39,844 nucleotides of DNA from Chitinophaga pinensis (GTDB lineage: Bacteria; Bacteroidota; Bacteroidia; Chitinophagales; Chitinophagaceae). A program made the translations under genes and the position numbers. The notes below the pieces were generated by a model. It worked only from the letters and a program-made list of their open reading frames with translations. It was not told the origin of the DNA and did no database searches. Positions within the stretch are counted from its first letter, which is position 1, and each line of letters starts with the position of its first letter. The stretch lies in contig CAMCHR010000016.1 in assembly GCA_945874755.1 (NCBI GenBank), positions 1 to 39,844 of the forward strand, given 5' to 3'. Shown here piece after piece: positions 16,228 to 23,407 of the stretch.

Positions 16228-16404
16228 ATGTCTCAAAGAATAGCAGTCATCAAAGTAGAACTAGAATATCTGTTTGACTACTTTTTTTCAATTTTCTCAC
16301 CAAAATACAGGAATAAGTTATTGTGTATTGCATTTGACTTACCATTTCTTTATTTATATGACCACCCATTATTAATGAACAACTTTTTAAATTACATAAC
16401 ATGA
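16228..16404 (+). CDS. Small hypothetical ORF coupled to the next gene
   Basis: An ATG-initiated 58-codon frame beginning MSQRIAVIKVELEYLFDYFF and ending NNFLNYIT. Its TGA stop overlaps the ATG of the 267-aa gene in an ATGA arrangement typical of translational coupling. The product is hydrophobic/aromatic in its middle (DYFFSIFS, CIAFDLPFLYLY) and could be membrane associated. No homologue is recognised. It is supported only by the ATGA overlap and open frame, so it may be spurious. Confidence 0.42.
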   Translation: MSQRIAVIKVELEYLFDYFFSIFSPKYRNKLLCIAFDLPFLYLYDHPLLMNNFLNYIT

Positions 16405-17204
16405 ATAACGATCAAATAATAAAACTTTTTTTAAATGCAGAGGTAAGTTTTTCAGATATAGAAAAACAAACCCTTGAAATAAACTATAATTTTAAATTAG
16501 TTCAATTTTCAAAATCAAGATTTGATACAAGACTAAGTCAAACTAAAAAGAATTGGGTATTAAGCAAAGAATTGGGATGGGGTGGTTCATTAAGTGATGA
16601 CTTTCCAAATAGGTGGGATATTACTTCAGATGCAAGTACTGTTTGCTATCGTAATAATTTTGTGGAATATACATTTTTTGATTTGGTCAAAATTAGCTTG
16701 GATGAAAAATTTAAAATAGAAAAAGAAATAGTAATCAAAGAAGCCGAAAAAGTTATTACAAGTAATATTGTTGATACACTTACAAAAGTGCTAGTTCAAG
16801 AAATGATGCCTTTTAGTAAAGTAAGCTCTGGTTATTTAGAAACCAATTATGGGATTCATTTAAAACAAACTCAAAGAGGCATGCATATGAATATGAGATA
16901 CAAACCTCGCTACGGGAATATTAACTGGGTTGCCAACCAGGTATTATGCTGGGGATCAAATACAGGATGGGATATTACAACAGATGGAAAAATTGCATGT
17001 TGCAGGATCAACTATGACGATTACGTCAATTTTGAAATTGAGGTTTTAACAGCAGACCAAATTGAGGAATATAAGAAACTGCATCCCGAAGAATTATCTG
17101 ATTCATTTAAGAAAATGCAGGTATTAAAATCAATGCTAGATGCTGGACTAATTACCCTTCATGAATATTCAATTAAAAGAGAAGCTATTTTGAAGACAAT
17201 TTAA
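16401..17204 (+). CDS. Duplicated-domain protein with SHOCT-like C-terminus
   Basis: This 267-aa protein contains two copies of a roughly 40-residue unit: NWVLSKELGWGG...WDITSD...VCYRNNFVEY (51-95) and NWVANQVLCWGS...WDITTD...ACCRINYDDY (175-213). They are separated by a charged helical region. Residues 239-265 (MQVLKSMLDAGLITLHEYSI, then KREAIL) fit the SHOCT motif, a short C-terminal oligomerisation helix pair. No signal peptide is seen. The repeat unit is not one I can name. Its 3' end overlaps the convergent recombinase stop by 4 bp. Confidence 0.62.
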   Translation: MNNDQIIKLFLNAEVSFSDIEKQTLEINYNFKLVQFSKSRFDTRLSQTKKNWVLSKELGWGGSLSDDFPNRWDITSDASTVCYRNNFVEYTFFDLVKISLDEKFKIEKEIVIKEAEKVITSNIVDTLTKVLVQEMMPFSKVSSGYLETNYGIHLKQTQRGMHMNMRYKPRYGNINWVANQVLCWGSNTGWDITTDGKIACCRINYDDYVNFEIEVLTADQIEEYKKLHPEELSDSFKKMQVLKSMLDAGLITLHEYSIKREAILKTI

Positions 17205-17770
17205 AGGGATATATCAAATCCATCATAAACATCTGAAATCTCTTCCTTTGTAATTCCTAAATAGCGCCTTGATACCTGCGTGCTTGAGTGGTTTAGTATC
17301 ATAGAAATTTTTAAGAAAACGTCTTCTGACCTGTGATTCTCATCATACAAGAATCGAGCCCCTGATTTTCTTAACGAATGCGTAGACACCCTCTTCTTTC
17401 GGATACCAACAAACCGAGAACCAAACTGCAATAAACGATTTGTATGTCGAAGGCTATAATTGAAGATGGTACTTTGTAATTCTGGCTGCTGAATTAATTC
17501 ATAATATTCAAGTAGTAATGATTTTAATACGGCTCCCACTTTAATACTCCGTTTCTTACCCGTTTTTTTTTCATTTAGGACGAGTTCGTCTTTGTTTAAT
17601 ACATTCTCCCAAGTAAACCTTGATATGTCAGAATAACGAAGCAGTGTCCGAAATCCGAACTCTATTAATAACGCCATTTGATAGTTCTGTTCCTTTTGGA
17701 AATACCTGTTCAATCTTTTCAATTCATCGGTGGTTAAATAATCACTGGTTTTTTCAATAGTTGTTGTCAT
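17201..17770 (-). CDS. Short tyrosine recombinase (catalytic domain only)
   Basis: A 189-aa protein with the full tyrosine-recombinase set: R45 (LLRYSDI), a lysine in the EKKTGKKRSI beta hairpin (about 67-76), H131-x2-R134 (THSLRK), H161 (LNHSS), and nucleophile Y170 at the normal nine-residue spacing. It lacks the N-terminal arm-binding and core-binding domains, so it is about half the usual length. It may act on nearby sites, or assist the main integrase at the other end of the element. The region upstream of its start has a repeated AAGTCRTAAAA/AAAACCAG motif (17802-17858). Confidence 0.85.
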   Translation of the reverse strand: MTTTIEKTSDYLTTDELKRLNRYFQKEQNYQMALLIEFGFRTLLRYSDISRFTWENVLNKDELVLNEKKTGKKRSIKVGAVLKSLLLEYYELIQQPELQSTIFNYSLRHTNRLLQFGSRFVGIRKKRVSTHSLRKSGARFLYDENHRSEDVFLKISMILNHSSTQVSRRYLGITKEEISDVYDGFDISL

Positions 17771-18062
17771 ATAAAATGTTTCTGGCTAATGTAGAGCCGT
17801 AAAGTCGTAAAACCAGCCTTTTAACTCATTTTAAGTCATAAAATCGTGCTAAAACCAGACTAGCGTTGTATATCAACTAAATGCATGTCTCTTAATAGGA
17901 TTAACGGACATGGTATAAAAAAGAACCTCCTGACAGATGTCAGGAAGTCACAAACACAAATGCCATACAATTTTTCCACAGTGATCAGGGTTGAATGTTT
18001 ATTGGCAATGCCCAAATAATTGGAATGCTTGCTGTTATGCTATTAAATCAAATTTAGGATCC
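17771..18062. other. Intergenic region with recombinase-side repeats and a terminator
   Basis: About 290 bp without a gene. It contains AAGTCGTAAAACCAG (17802-17816), a related stretch at 17833-17858, and the hairpin at 17928-17945. Nothing else is recognised. Confidence 0.5.
17915..17945 (-). terminator. Rho-independent terminator of the 18.1-18.5 kb small-gene operon
   Basis: Perfect 8-bp arms TCCTGACA (17928-17935) and TGTCAGGA (17938-17945) are followed on the minus strand by a T-rich tail (the A-run at 17917-17922). It lies downstream of the minus-strand genes at 18063-18525 and upstream of the recombinase gene. Confidence 0.7.
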
Positions 18063-18374
18063 CTAGCGAAAGTTGTTTGGCATATCAAAATCAGGGTCAA
18101 GGTCAAATAAATGGGTGCTGTCTTGAATATCTATGTCGTTGTATTGATAAAATGACAATATTCCTGAAAGCCAAATACATAGGTCTTTTTTATTCCCACC
18201 CACGAAGACTACATCAGTAGCAACACCACTCTTTCTTAACATCAAATCAATCATCTTGTTTACATATTCAAATGCTCCGTCTTCTTTTAGATTTTGTCTG
18301 TTATCTGCATTTGCATCCAATACGAAAACCATCTTCTCTTGATATCTAATTCTTCTTCTATTTCTTCTTTGCAT
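18063..18374 (-). CDS. Hypothetical protein
   Basis: A 103-aa protein with a strongly basic N-terminus (MQRRNRRRIRYQEK) followed by an alternating hydrophobic pattern (MVFVLDANADNRQ, VVFVGGNKKDLCIWLSGILSF). No family is recognised. Its start codon overlaps the end of a 55-aa upstream frame by 17 bases on the same strand. A terminator hairpin lies downstream. It is likely a small element-encoded protein of unknown function. Confidence 0.5.
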   Translation of the reverse strand: MQRRNRRRIRYQEKMVFVLDANADNRQNLKEDGAFEYVNKMIDLMLRKSGVATDVVFVGGNKKDLCIWLSGILSFYQYNDIDIQDSTHLFDLDPDFDMPNNFR

Positions 18375-18525
18375 TTGTATTTTTTTTAATTAAATGTGTA
18401 TTCTTTATTTGGTTTTCCTCTTGGAGCGATAAAACATTTTCTGCTAGGGTTCTAAATTGATTTTCAGTTATTATCATCTTCATTTTCCTTTTAGGATTTT
18501 CATTTGTGAGTGGCACTAGTTTCAT
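18358..18525 (-). CDS. Small hypothetical protein, 55 aa
   Basis: An ATG-initiated 55-codon frame that begins MKLVPLTNENPKRKMKMIIT and continues ENQFRTLAENVL, ending in a lysine-rich tail. The MIITENQFRTL segment is helix-forming and resembles short 'ITEnQ' openings seen in many Bacteroidota phage proteins, but no function follows from that. Its stop overlaps the start of the 103-aa gene, which suggests coupling. The gene call is tentative. Confidence 0.4.
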   Translation of the reverse strand: MKLVPLTNENPKRKMKMIITENQFRTLAENVLSLQEENQIKNTHLIKKNTNAKKK

Positions 18526-18898
18526 AATTGTAGTTTATAATAAATACTACGATGTGATACATTAATACACTTATTTGAAAATAAATTTTTATTGATTGAT
18601 ATTGACGAAAGGGATAGTTCTATCACACTCAACATAAACCCGTTTTATGTCCCCAAATTTCGATCATCTTTTCGTTTTCGATACAACCATCAATAGTCGT
18701 GAAATACAAAGAATATTTAAAGTATTCCTGGAGGTAGTTTTAACTGTAATTAAAATCTCACGACAAAAAGTGCAGCATTTATATACCATTTGATAATGAA
18801 TATTTTGGGGAAGAGGGGTTGAGCGGAATTGGGGTGATGGGGATGGAAGTCGTAAGACTTCGTCTTGGTTCGTTCCACTCACCCCTTCGTTGAGGGGT
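18526..18898. other. Intergenic region, no gene recognised
   Basis: About 370 bp. A frame crosses it on the minus strand, but its composition is not protein-like. The region has a perfect hairpin GAAGTC/GACTTC at 18846-18861, and a second one, ACCCCT/AGGGGT (18881-18898), just beyond the stop of the initiator-like gene. The second may end that transcript, although it lacks a good T-run on the minus strand. Confidence 0.45.
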
Positions 18899-19573
18899 TT
18901 ATATACCATACAACTTCTTCTCAACATCGATTATATTAACTAGCAGTGGGTATACGAGTTTATATTCCTCTTCATCAACTGCATCCCTAAACATATCTAG
19001 ATTACCTGGTTGAGTATAATTAAATATTTCTTCTCCTAAACTAGACTTATTGACCAAGTCGAACACTAGTTCTTCAAATCTATTAGTTAATAATTGATTC
19101 ATTGACATATCAGATTTTATTGTTGCTCCAGTATCATGTATTGTTTCTTGTATTAATATATCTGTATTAGTAGTTGTATTAGTTGTGTTCTCAACAGAAC
19201 TACCCCTGTCTCTCTTGGGAACTACCCCCTGTAAACTTTGAGAACTACCCCTGCCTCTCTTGGGAACTAGGGTATGTTTCTCCTGAGAACTACCTTTGGT
19301 GATAGTTCTTCCAATGATCAAGTTTTCCTTGTAGTGGTTAACTGCATTAATATACCCTTGATCCTTTAACCAATTTACTCTTTTATTTACCGACGATCTA
19401 CCAAGACCTAATAACTTACCAAAATGATTGTCTGATGCAAAACAACCATCAGCAAGTTTGCACAAAGAGTAGATTTCAGATAACAACGCCTTATTAGTCC
19501 AATCTAACTTCTTATCATTTTTTAAGTTCTCAGGTATCCATAGCCCTGTTGATTTACCATTTTTGCTTCCCAT
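18899..19573 (-). CDS. Winged-helix replication-initiator-like protein with intragenic iterons
   Basis: A 224-aa protein. Residues of about 23-76 (LDWTNKALLSEIYSLCKLAD, then FGKLLGLGRSSVNKRVNWLK and DQGYI) form a winged-helix DNA-binding domain of the type at the front of phage and plasmid replication proteins such as lambda O and DnaD/Rep_N families. Residues 89-126 are a low-complexity linker with repeated VPKR/GSS motifs. It is encoded by five 22/23-bp direct repeats in the DNA. A helical C-terminal part (about 150-224) follows and may recruit a helicase. The layout copies lambda O, whose origin lies inside its own gene. It is divergent from the RHH gene. The replication role is inferred. 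Confidence 0.6.
   Translation of the reverse strand: MGSKNGKSTGLWIPENLKNDKKLDWTNKALLSEIYSLCKLADGCFASDNHFGKLLGLGRSSVNKRVNWLKDQGYINAVNHYKENLIIGRTITKGSSQEKHTLVPKRGRGSSQSLQGVVPKRDRGSSVENTTNTTTNTDILIQETIHDTGATIKSDMSMNQLLTNRFEELVFDLVNKSSLGEEIFNYTQPGNLDMFRDAVDEEEYKLVYPLLVNIIDVEKKLYGI
19120..19196. other. AT-rich stretch beside the iteron array (candidate unwinding element)
   Basis: This segment is T/A-rich and low in complexity (TATTAGTAGTTGTATTAG). It abuts the iteron array on the side that is 3' in the initiator gene, the same order as iterons and AT-rich region in lambda ori. The function is inferred. Confidence 0.4.
19197..19309 (+). repeat. Iteron-like array inside the initiator gene (candidate origin)
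   Basis: GAACTACC (one copy GAACTAGG) begins at 19197, 19219, 19242, 19264 and 19287, with spacings of 22, 23, 22 and 23 bp, close to two helical turns. Copies 1 and 3 are nearly identical over the full 22 bp (GAACTACCCCTG then TCTCTTGG). An inverted AGTTCTT follows at 19304-19310. Regular phasing on one face of the helix is typical of initiator binding sites. The array also encodes the protein's linker. Confidence 0.65.
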
Positions 19574-19691
19574 TGTATTCCATTTAATAATAAATACATC
19601 ATGCTAGATCGAAATCCTTTGTGTGTACAAAAAATATGGCAAGTATCACAACATTCACCAATATGCAAGTATTTATATTAAAAGACCCACT

Positions 19692-19865
19692 ATGAACAAC
19701 AAAAAAACAGTTACCAAAAATGAATTTCTAAGATTGCGCCTTGATTCAGTTGAAAAAAATAGATTAGAATTACTATGCACAATCACTCGCCGTCAAAAAT
19801 CTGATATTGTTCGTGAATCTCTCTTTGAATTATACAAATTAAAATACCCTGAATGTTTGAGCTAA
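19692..19865 (+). CDS. Ribbon-helix-helix DNA-binding protein
   Basis: A 57-aa protein from the ATG at 19692; a GTG at 19623 could add 23 residues, but these look unlike the family. The core reads KNEFLRLRLDSVEKNRLELL, then SDIVRESLFELYKL: a single beta strand followed by two helices, as in CopG/Arc/MetJ proteins. It is divergent from the initiator-like gene and may control its expression or copy number, as CopG-type proteins do on plasmids. That link is inferred. Confidence 0.7.
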   Translation: MNNKKTVTKNEFLRLRLDSVEKNRLELLCTITRRQKSDIVRESLFELYKLKYPECLS

Positions 19866-19869
19866 CGAA

Positions 19870-19897
19870 TGCTCCGCATGGAACATACTAGCAACAT
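19870..19897 (+). repeat. Dispersed 28-bp repeat, copy 2
   Basis: It matches 6843-6870 at 24 of 28 positions, same orientation. Part of its right half (ATACTAGCAAC) recurs again at 21634-21644. Confidence 0.6.
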
Positions 19898-20035
19898 TGA
19901 TACTTTGTTAGCATCCATAATCTAACAGCTTTCAAAATTTTCTGGAAATATTTTTTTTAAGGTATCGACCCCCTTACCGAGACTCATTATATATGTAAAA
20001 ATAAGGTGGGGCACCGCACCCCTTTCTGCAACTAC

Positions 20036-20059
20036 CCCCTGCAGGCAGGGGTGTTTTTT
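20036..20059 (+). terminator. Rho-independent terminator after the RHH gene
   Basis: The stem CCCCTG (20036-20041) with CAGGGG (20046-20051) has loop CAGG and is followed by a T-run. It would end rightward transcription from the RHH gene. Confidence 0.7.
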
Positions 20060-20221
20060 TTATACTAATTAATCTATTATATAAAGGAATTTATTTTATA
20101 TGATGAGTAAAAAATAAATTTAAAATTTCTTTGCTCAGATTTTTTTTTACAATTTTTTTTATCTATTAATATACTAGGATGAGTATTTCATCCAATAAAT
20201 TTTTAAAACAAAAAAACGATT

Positions 20222-20683
20222 ATGGGAAACATTATCGACAACCAACTTAAAGTTGGAGGGCCAAGAGAAACCCTTGAAGTGTTCAGAAACTCTTTTGCAG
20301 TAATAAACAGTAATGGAGAAGTCGAAGACGTTGACTTGAATCTACTGTTTCCAGTACCTCAAAATCTCCGATCGGATTCAGCAACAGAGAAACAAAAGGA
20401 GCTTGGAAACAGATTGCAACGACTACTTTGGGGTATCCCAACATGGTGCTGCGTGGATGGTAATTATAAGCCATACGAAAAAGAGTCTGAGCATTCTGAT
20501 GTTTACACTTTTTCTAGCGCTTGTAACGGGCCAGTATCTTTTGTACAGCATGCATCAATGCTATTTGACGACCTTAAATTTTCACTTGTATGTGAAGATG
20601 TCTGTAACCACTGCGCAGATTTTTATGAAATCTCGAACGGTGAAATTACCTCATCAAAATCAGAAAGCGGAATTGAGGATTAA
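20222..20683 (+). CDS. Api92/DUF1281-like phage protein
   Basis: A 153-aa protein. It opens with NIIDNQLKVGGPRETLEVFR and has LFPVPQNL (about 42-49), WGIPTW (about 70-75), YTFSSACNGPVSFVQHASML (about 95-114), and DLKFSLVCED. This order (N-terminal 'l.v.G', FP.P, W.T.W, TF.S.W/N.P, then 'L.F.L.YeE') is that of the Api92-like/DUF1281 ferredoxin-fold proteins found on phages and mobile elements. Function is unknown in the family. It is the first of a rightward run leading to the integrase. Confidence 0.65.
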   Translation: MGNIIDNQLKVGGPRETLEVFRNSFAVINSNGEVEDVDLNLLFPVPQNLRSDSATEKQKELGNRLQRLLWGIPTWCCVDGNYKPYEKESEHSDVYTFSSACNGPVSFVQHASMLFDDLKFSLVCEDVCNHCADFYEISNGEITSSKSESGIED

Positions 20684-20768
20684 CTCACACGAAATAAGGG
20701 GGTAAATGAAAAACCTAATAAGGTGCCCCTTTATTTTATTCAAAAAAATAAAATAAAAATAAAAAATT

Positions 20769-21362
20769 ATGGGCTTTGATATCTACGGAAGAAAACCGAA
20801 AATTACAACAGAAAAACCTGCTGCTATCGATTACAAAACAGCAACTGATGATGAGAAAAAGAAGTATTGGCAAGCAATTTCAAAATGGGAAGATGAAAAT
20901 CCTGGTAGTTATATCCGCTACAATTGTTGGGGTTGGCGTCCTGTTCTTCATTTAGCTTTGGTTGCTATTGAACACGACAACCTAAATTTCGATACTGACT
21001 TTTGGGGTAGCAATGATGGGCGTGGATTGCGCACTCAAAAACAGTGTAACAGACTTGCTGAAAGTATGAACAAATTGGTTGCAATTATTGAAAAAGATTT
21101 AAGAAGTCCGCACTGGATTAAAGAAGACGTGGACGATGATCAGTTTATTTTTAATCTTGATAGCTGGAGCAGAGAAGATGGTAATCGAATAACTGAGGAT
21201 GAAGAGAAAATACTCAGTGAAAAGTATAATTACGGACAATTAATGGGCACAAAGGTAGTGATTAATGATGTCAGATATGATGCTATGTATACTACAAGCG
21301 TTGAGGAAATAAATCAATTCATCGTCTTTTTGCGTGAATGCGGTGGATTTGAAATTTGGTAA
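20769..21362 (+). CDS. Phage-type hypothetical protein (GFDIYG family)
   Basis: A 197-aa protein that begins MGFDIYGRKP and continues with YIRYNCWGWRPVLHLALVAI. This 'GFDlYG ... (F/Y)RNNvWwWRPl' pattern is common in small phage and plasmid proteins of unknown function. The C-terminal part, FIVFLRECGGFEIW, also fits that group. It is soluble, with no signal peptide. It is likely co-transcribed with the Api92-like gene and the small gene that follows. No function is proposed. Confidence 0.65.
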   Translation: MGFDIYGRKPKITTEKPAAIDYKTATDDEKKKYWQAISKWEDENPGSYIRYNCWGWRPVLHLALVAIEHDNLNFDTDFWGSNDGRGLRTQKQCNRLAESMNKLVAIIEKDLRSPHWIKEDVDDDQFIFNLDSWSREDGNRITEDEEKILSEKYNYGQLMGTKVVINDVRYDAMYTTSVEEINQFIVFLRECGGFEIW

Positions 21363-21379
21363 ATAAAAAAAATAAAATT

Positions 21380-21619
21380 ATGAAAACATTTAAAATAAAG
21401 GTACATAGAGATATTACTACCTATGAGTCAGTAGTGCTTACAGAAGACCAAATTCGAGATTTTAAGATATGGTTAGTTGATGCTATGGGCTGTGAAGAAG
21501 ATGAATTAAATGAAGACAATTGGGATCCTAATTTATTTAACGATTATTTGGAACATGTAGATATTGAAAAAACTATTAACAGAGAAAGATCAGCTACTGA
21601 GGTTGATTTTACAAATTAA
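21380..21619 (+). CDS. Small hypothetical protein
   Basis: A 79-aa acidic protein from the ATG at 21380; a TTG at 21356 overlaps the previous gene and would add eight lysine/asparagine residues. It reads MKTFKIKVHRDITTYESVVL and contains CEEDELNEDNWDPNLFNDYL. It resembles small phage proteins with an N-terminal beta hairpin and acidic tail. Function unknown. Confidence 0.55.
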   Translation: MKTFKIKVHRDITTYESVVLTEDQIRDFKIWLVDAMGCEEDELNEDNWDPNLFNDYLEHVDIEKTINRERSATEVDFTN

Positions 21620-21676
21620 AAAAATAATTCCCAATACTAGCAACGCTTAGTATAGAATCATCTTAAATTATACCAA

Positions 21677-22057
21677 TTGTCAGAAGGCTATAACAATATT
21701 TCAAGGAGTCTTGATACCCTAACCCTACCACAGGTAGCTGAGAAAATTAATGTCAAGGACATTGAAACAGCAAAGAAATGGTTAGTGGAGCGGGGTATCA
21801 AAATTCACAAATTCACTAAAAATCCGTTTGTATATCAAATCGAGGTGGATAGTCATATTGATAAACCTTATGTACAACAACTAAGAAACAGGTATCCAGA
21901 TAAATGGAGAGATCGTTACAGGGATGTTGTAAAAGACCTATCCGTATATAACTTAACTATAACGTTATTAGAAGATGAAATATCCCCTGTTCCTGCTGCT
22001 AGATCAACTAGGATAAATAAGAAAGATGAAAAAAGATATAAAGACCTGTTAGAATGA
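21677..22057 (+). CDS. Excisionase / HTH candidate preceding the integrase
   Basis: A 126-aa protein. TTG at 21677 is the only start available in this frame before an upstream stop. The segment LTLPQVAEKINVKDIETAKK, then WLVERGIKI, looks like a MerR/excisionase-type helix-turn-helix in which the protein picks out an att-proximal site. The C-terminal half is charged. Its end overlaps the integrase ATG (ATGA), so the two are translationally coupled, as expected for a recombination directionality factor. The assignment is by position and HTH look only. Confidence 0.5.
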   Translation: MSEGYNNISRSLDTLTLPQVAEKINVKDIETAKKWLVERGIKIHKFTKNPFVYQIEVDSHIDKPYVQQLRNRYPDKWRDRYRDVVKDLSVYNLTITLLEDEISPVPAARSTRINKKDEKRYKDLLE

Positions 22058-23322
22058 AGAAATTAACGCTGCCGAAAAACCCACATAAGGGACTAAAGAT
22101 ATTCTGCAAAACCTGCAGAGTAGACAATCCCAAATGCAAACATTATAGCCGACAGGTATACCGAGTGCGCATTCATGTTCCAGGTAATTCGGACAGCGTT
22201 AAAACTAAGGTGCTAGAAGCAACAACATATAATAGCGCTATAATTGAATGTATTGACTTTGAGAAAGAACTAAAATGCAACGGGTATGACAGAACTACCA
22301 TCACCTTTACTGAATCATCTAACGATTATAGTATTAGTGATGCTCTAGTCAAGTACCGAGAATACATGTCAGGAGAGTCAAAGTTCGCACACCTTAAAAA
22401 GAATGTATCACAGGATCATATAGACGAATGTGTTAGGTTTTGTTGGAAATTGGTTGAGAATGTAGCTTTAACAAAAAACATCAAAAGAACCAGACCAACT
22501 GACATCAAAATAGAGGACGTATCCAATTTTTATAAATGGGCAGAGGATAACTATGGAGAGAGGTCTTTCAATAAATGTTTCATTGCTCTTCGTGCTTTTT
22601 TTGAATTCCTAATCGAGATTGAGAATATTGAAATGAAAAATCCATTCAGGAAATTTGTGCCAAAATCAGTCACTCCATCTTCCATTGATATTATCACAGA
22701 GGAGGAGTTTAATCAGGTATTAGCAGCTGTTGATACATTCAATCCATTTATAACATTAGGAGGTAAGGGCGAGAAGAAAAACTTGTATAAACCGTATCTA
22801 AAAGATGGATTCAAGTTATTCCTTTTAACAGGAGGTAGGCGTGAAGAAGTGGTGGACCTAAAATGGACAGACATCTATAGTACACCACAAGGGGTTAAAC
22901 TATTCATCATCGACAACCTGAAAGTAAAGCGGATGAAAAAGAATAATAAGGAATGTAAGAAATACATTGGTATCAATGTTGACCTTGAAGATTTTCTTAT
23001 CGAATTAGGTATGAATGAAAAGATTGGAACGGATGAATATATATTGTACCCTAATAGGACATCCACCACCAAAACCATCATGACGGATTTGAGCAGAGGG
23101 TTTACTCATTACAAGGAAGGTGCAGGTATCAAGAAGGACATCAGTTTAAGTAATCTACGTAAAACCTATTTGACTTGGCATTATCAAGTATTAGGTGACG
23201 ATACAGGATTGGTTAGCTCCCACTCTACCACTCAAGTATTGGAGAAATATTACCTTGATCCAAAGGTGTTAACCGCTGTAGAAATATCAGCATTAAAGGT
23301 TCGTGTTTTCGGTAAGAAATGA
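22054..23322 (+). CDS. int: Site-specific tyrosine integrase of the element
   Basis: A 422-aa tyrosine recombinase. The N-terminal part has a Cys/His cluster (FCKTCRVDNPKCKHY, about 16-30) that may bind zinc, then a DNA-binding arm domain and a core-binding helical domain (about 90-200). In the catalytic domain are R262/R263 (TGGRREEV), a KVKRMKK beta hairpin with the likely lysine, R369 in SNLRK (Ser where His is more usual), H390 (SSHSTTQ), and nucleophile Y399 at the normal nine-residue spacing. The stop is 85 bp from the tRNA-Met, with three CCTCACGCA repeats between. It should catalyse integration and excision at the tRNA. Confidence 0.93.
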   Translation: MKKLTLPKNPHKGLKIFCKTCRVDNPKCKHYSRQVYRVRIHVPGNSDSVKTKVLEATTYNSAIIECIDFEKELKCNGYDRTTITFTESSNDYSISDALVKYREYMSGESKFAHLKKNVSQDHIDECVRFCWKLVENVALTKNIKRTRPTDIKIEDVSNFYKWAEDNYGERSFNKCFIALRAFFEFLIEIENIEMKNPFRKFVPKSVTPSSIDIITEEEFNQVLAAVDTFNPFITLGGKGEKKNLYKPYLKDGFKLFLLTGGRREEVVDLKWTDIYSTPQGVKLFIIDNLKVKRMKKNNKECKKYIGINVDLEDFLIELGMNEKIGTDEYILYPNRTSTTKTIMTDLSRGFTHYKEGAGIKKDISLSNLRKTYLTWHYQVLGDDTGLVSSHSTTQVLEKYYLDPKVLTAVEISALKVRVFGKK

Positions 23323-23328
23323 CAAAAA

Positions 23329-23360
23329 CCTCACGCAAAACCTCACGCAAACCTCACGCA
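23329..23360 (+). repeat. Three CCTCACGCA repeats, candidate integrase arm sites, right end
   Basis: Copies begin at 23329, 23341 and 23352, spaced 12 and 11 bp, between the integrase stop and the tRNA. The same 9-mer occurs once in the left end (244-252). They are probable arm-type binding sites for the integrase. Confidence 0.6.
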
Positions 23361-23407
23361 TAAACAACAAAGGACCCACGATTTAACGTAAGTTCTTGAT
23401 TTTCATG

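Larger units (their letters stand above)
19866..20221. other. Intergenic region with repeat and terminator
   Basis: About 355 bp without a gene. It has the second dispersed 28-bp repeat (19870-19897) and a terminator near 20036-20059 that includes an iteron-like CAACTACCCCCTG (20029-20041). A very A/T-rich leader precedes the Api92-like gene. Confidence 0.5.

Noticed and set aside
18664-18927. 87-codon minus-strand frame after the initiator-like gene
   Set aside because: It overlaps the end of that gene, its composition is not protein-like, and it runs through hairpins. No family motif was seen.
19197-19309. Repeats as a protein-level tandem repeat only
   Set aside because: The repeat period is 22/23 bp, which does not fit whole codons singly, so selection at the DNA level is the simpler reading. 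The protein repeat arises only every 45 bp.
20403-20705. 100-codon frame overlapping the Api92-like gene
   Set aside because: It is an alternative frame of a gene with recognisable family motifs, and its own product shows none.
23329-23360. CCTCACGCA repeats as a small CRISPR array
   Set aside because: The repeats are only 9 bp, spaced 11-12 bp, with no spacers and no cas genes. Integrase arm sites explain them better.
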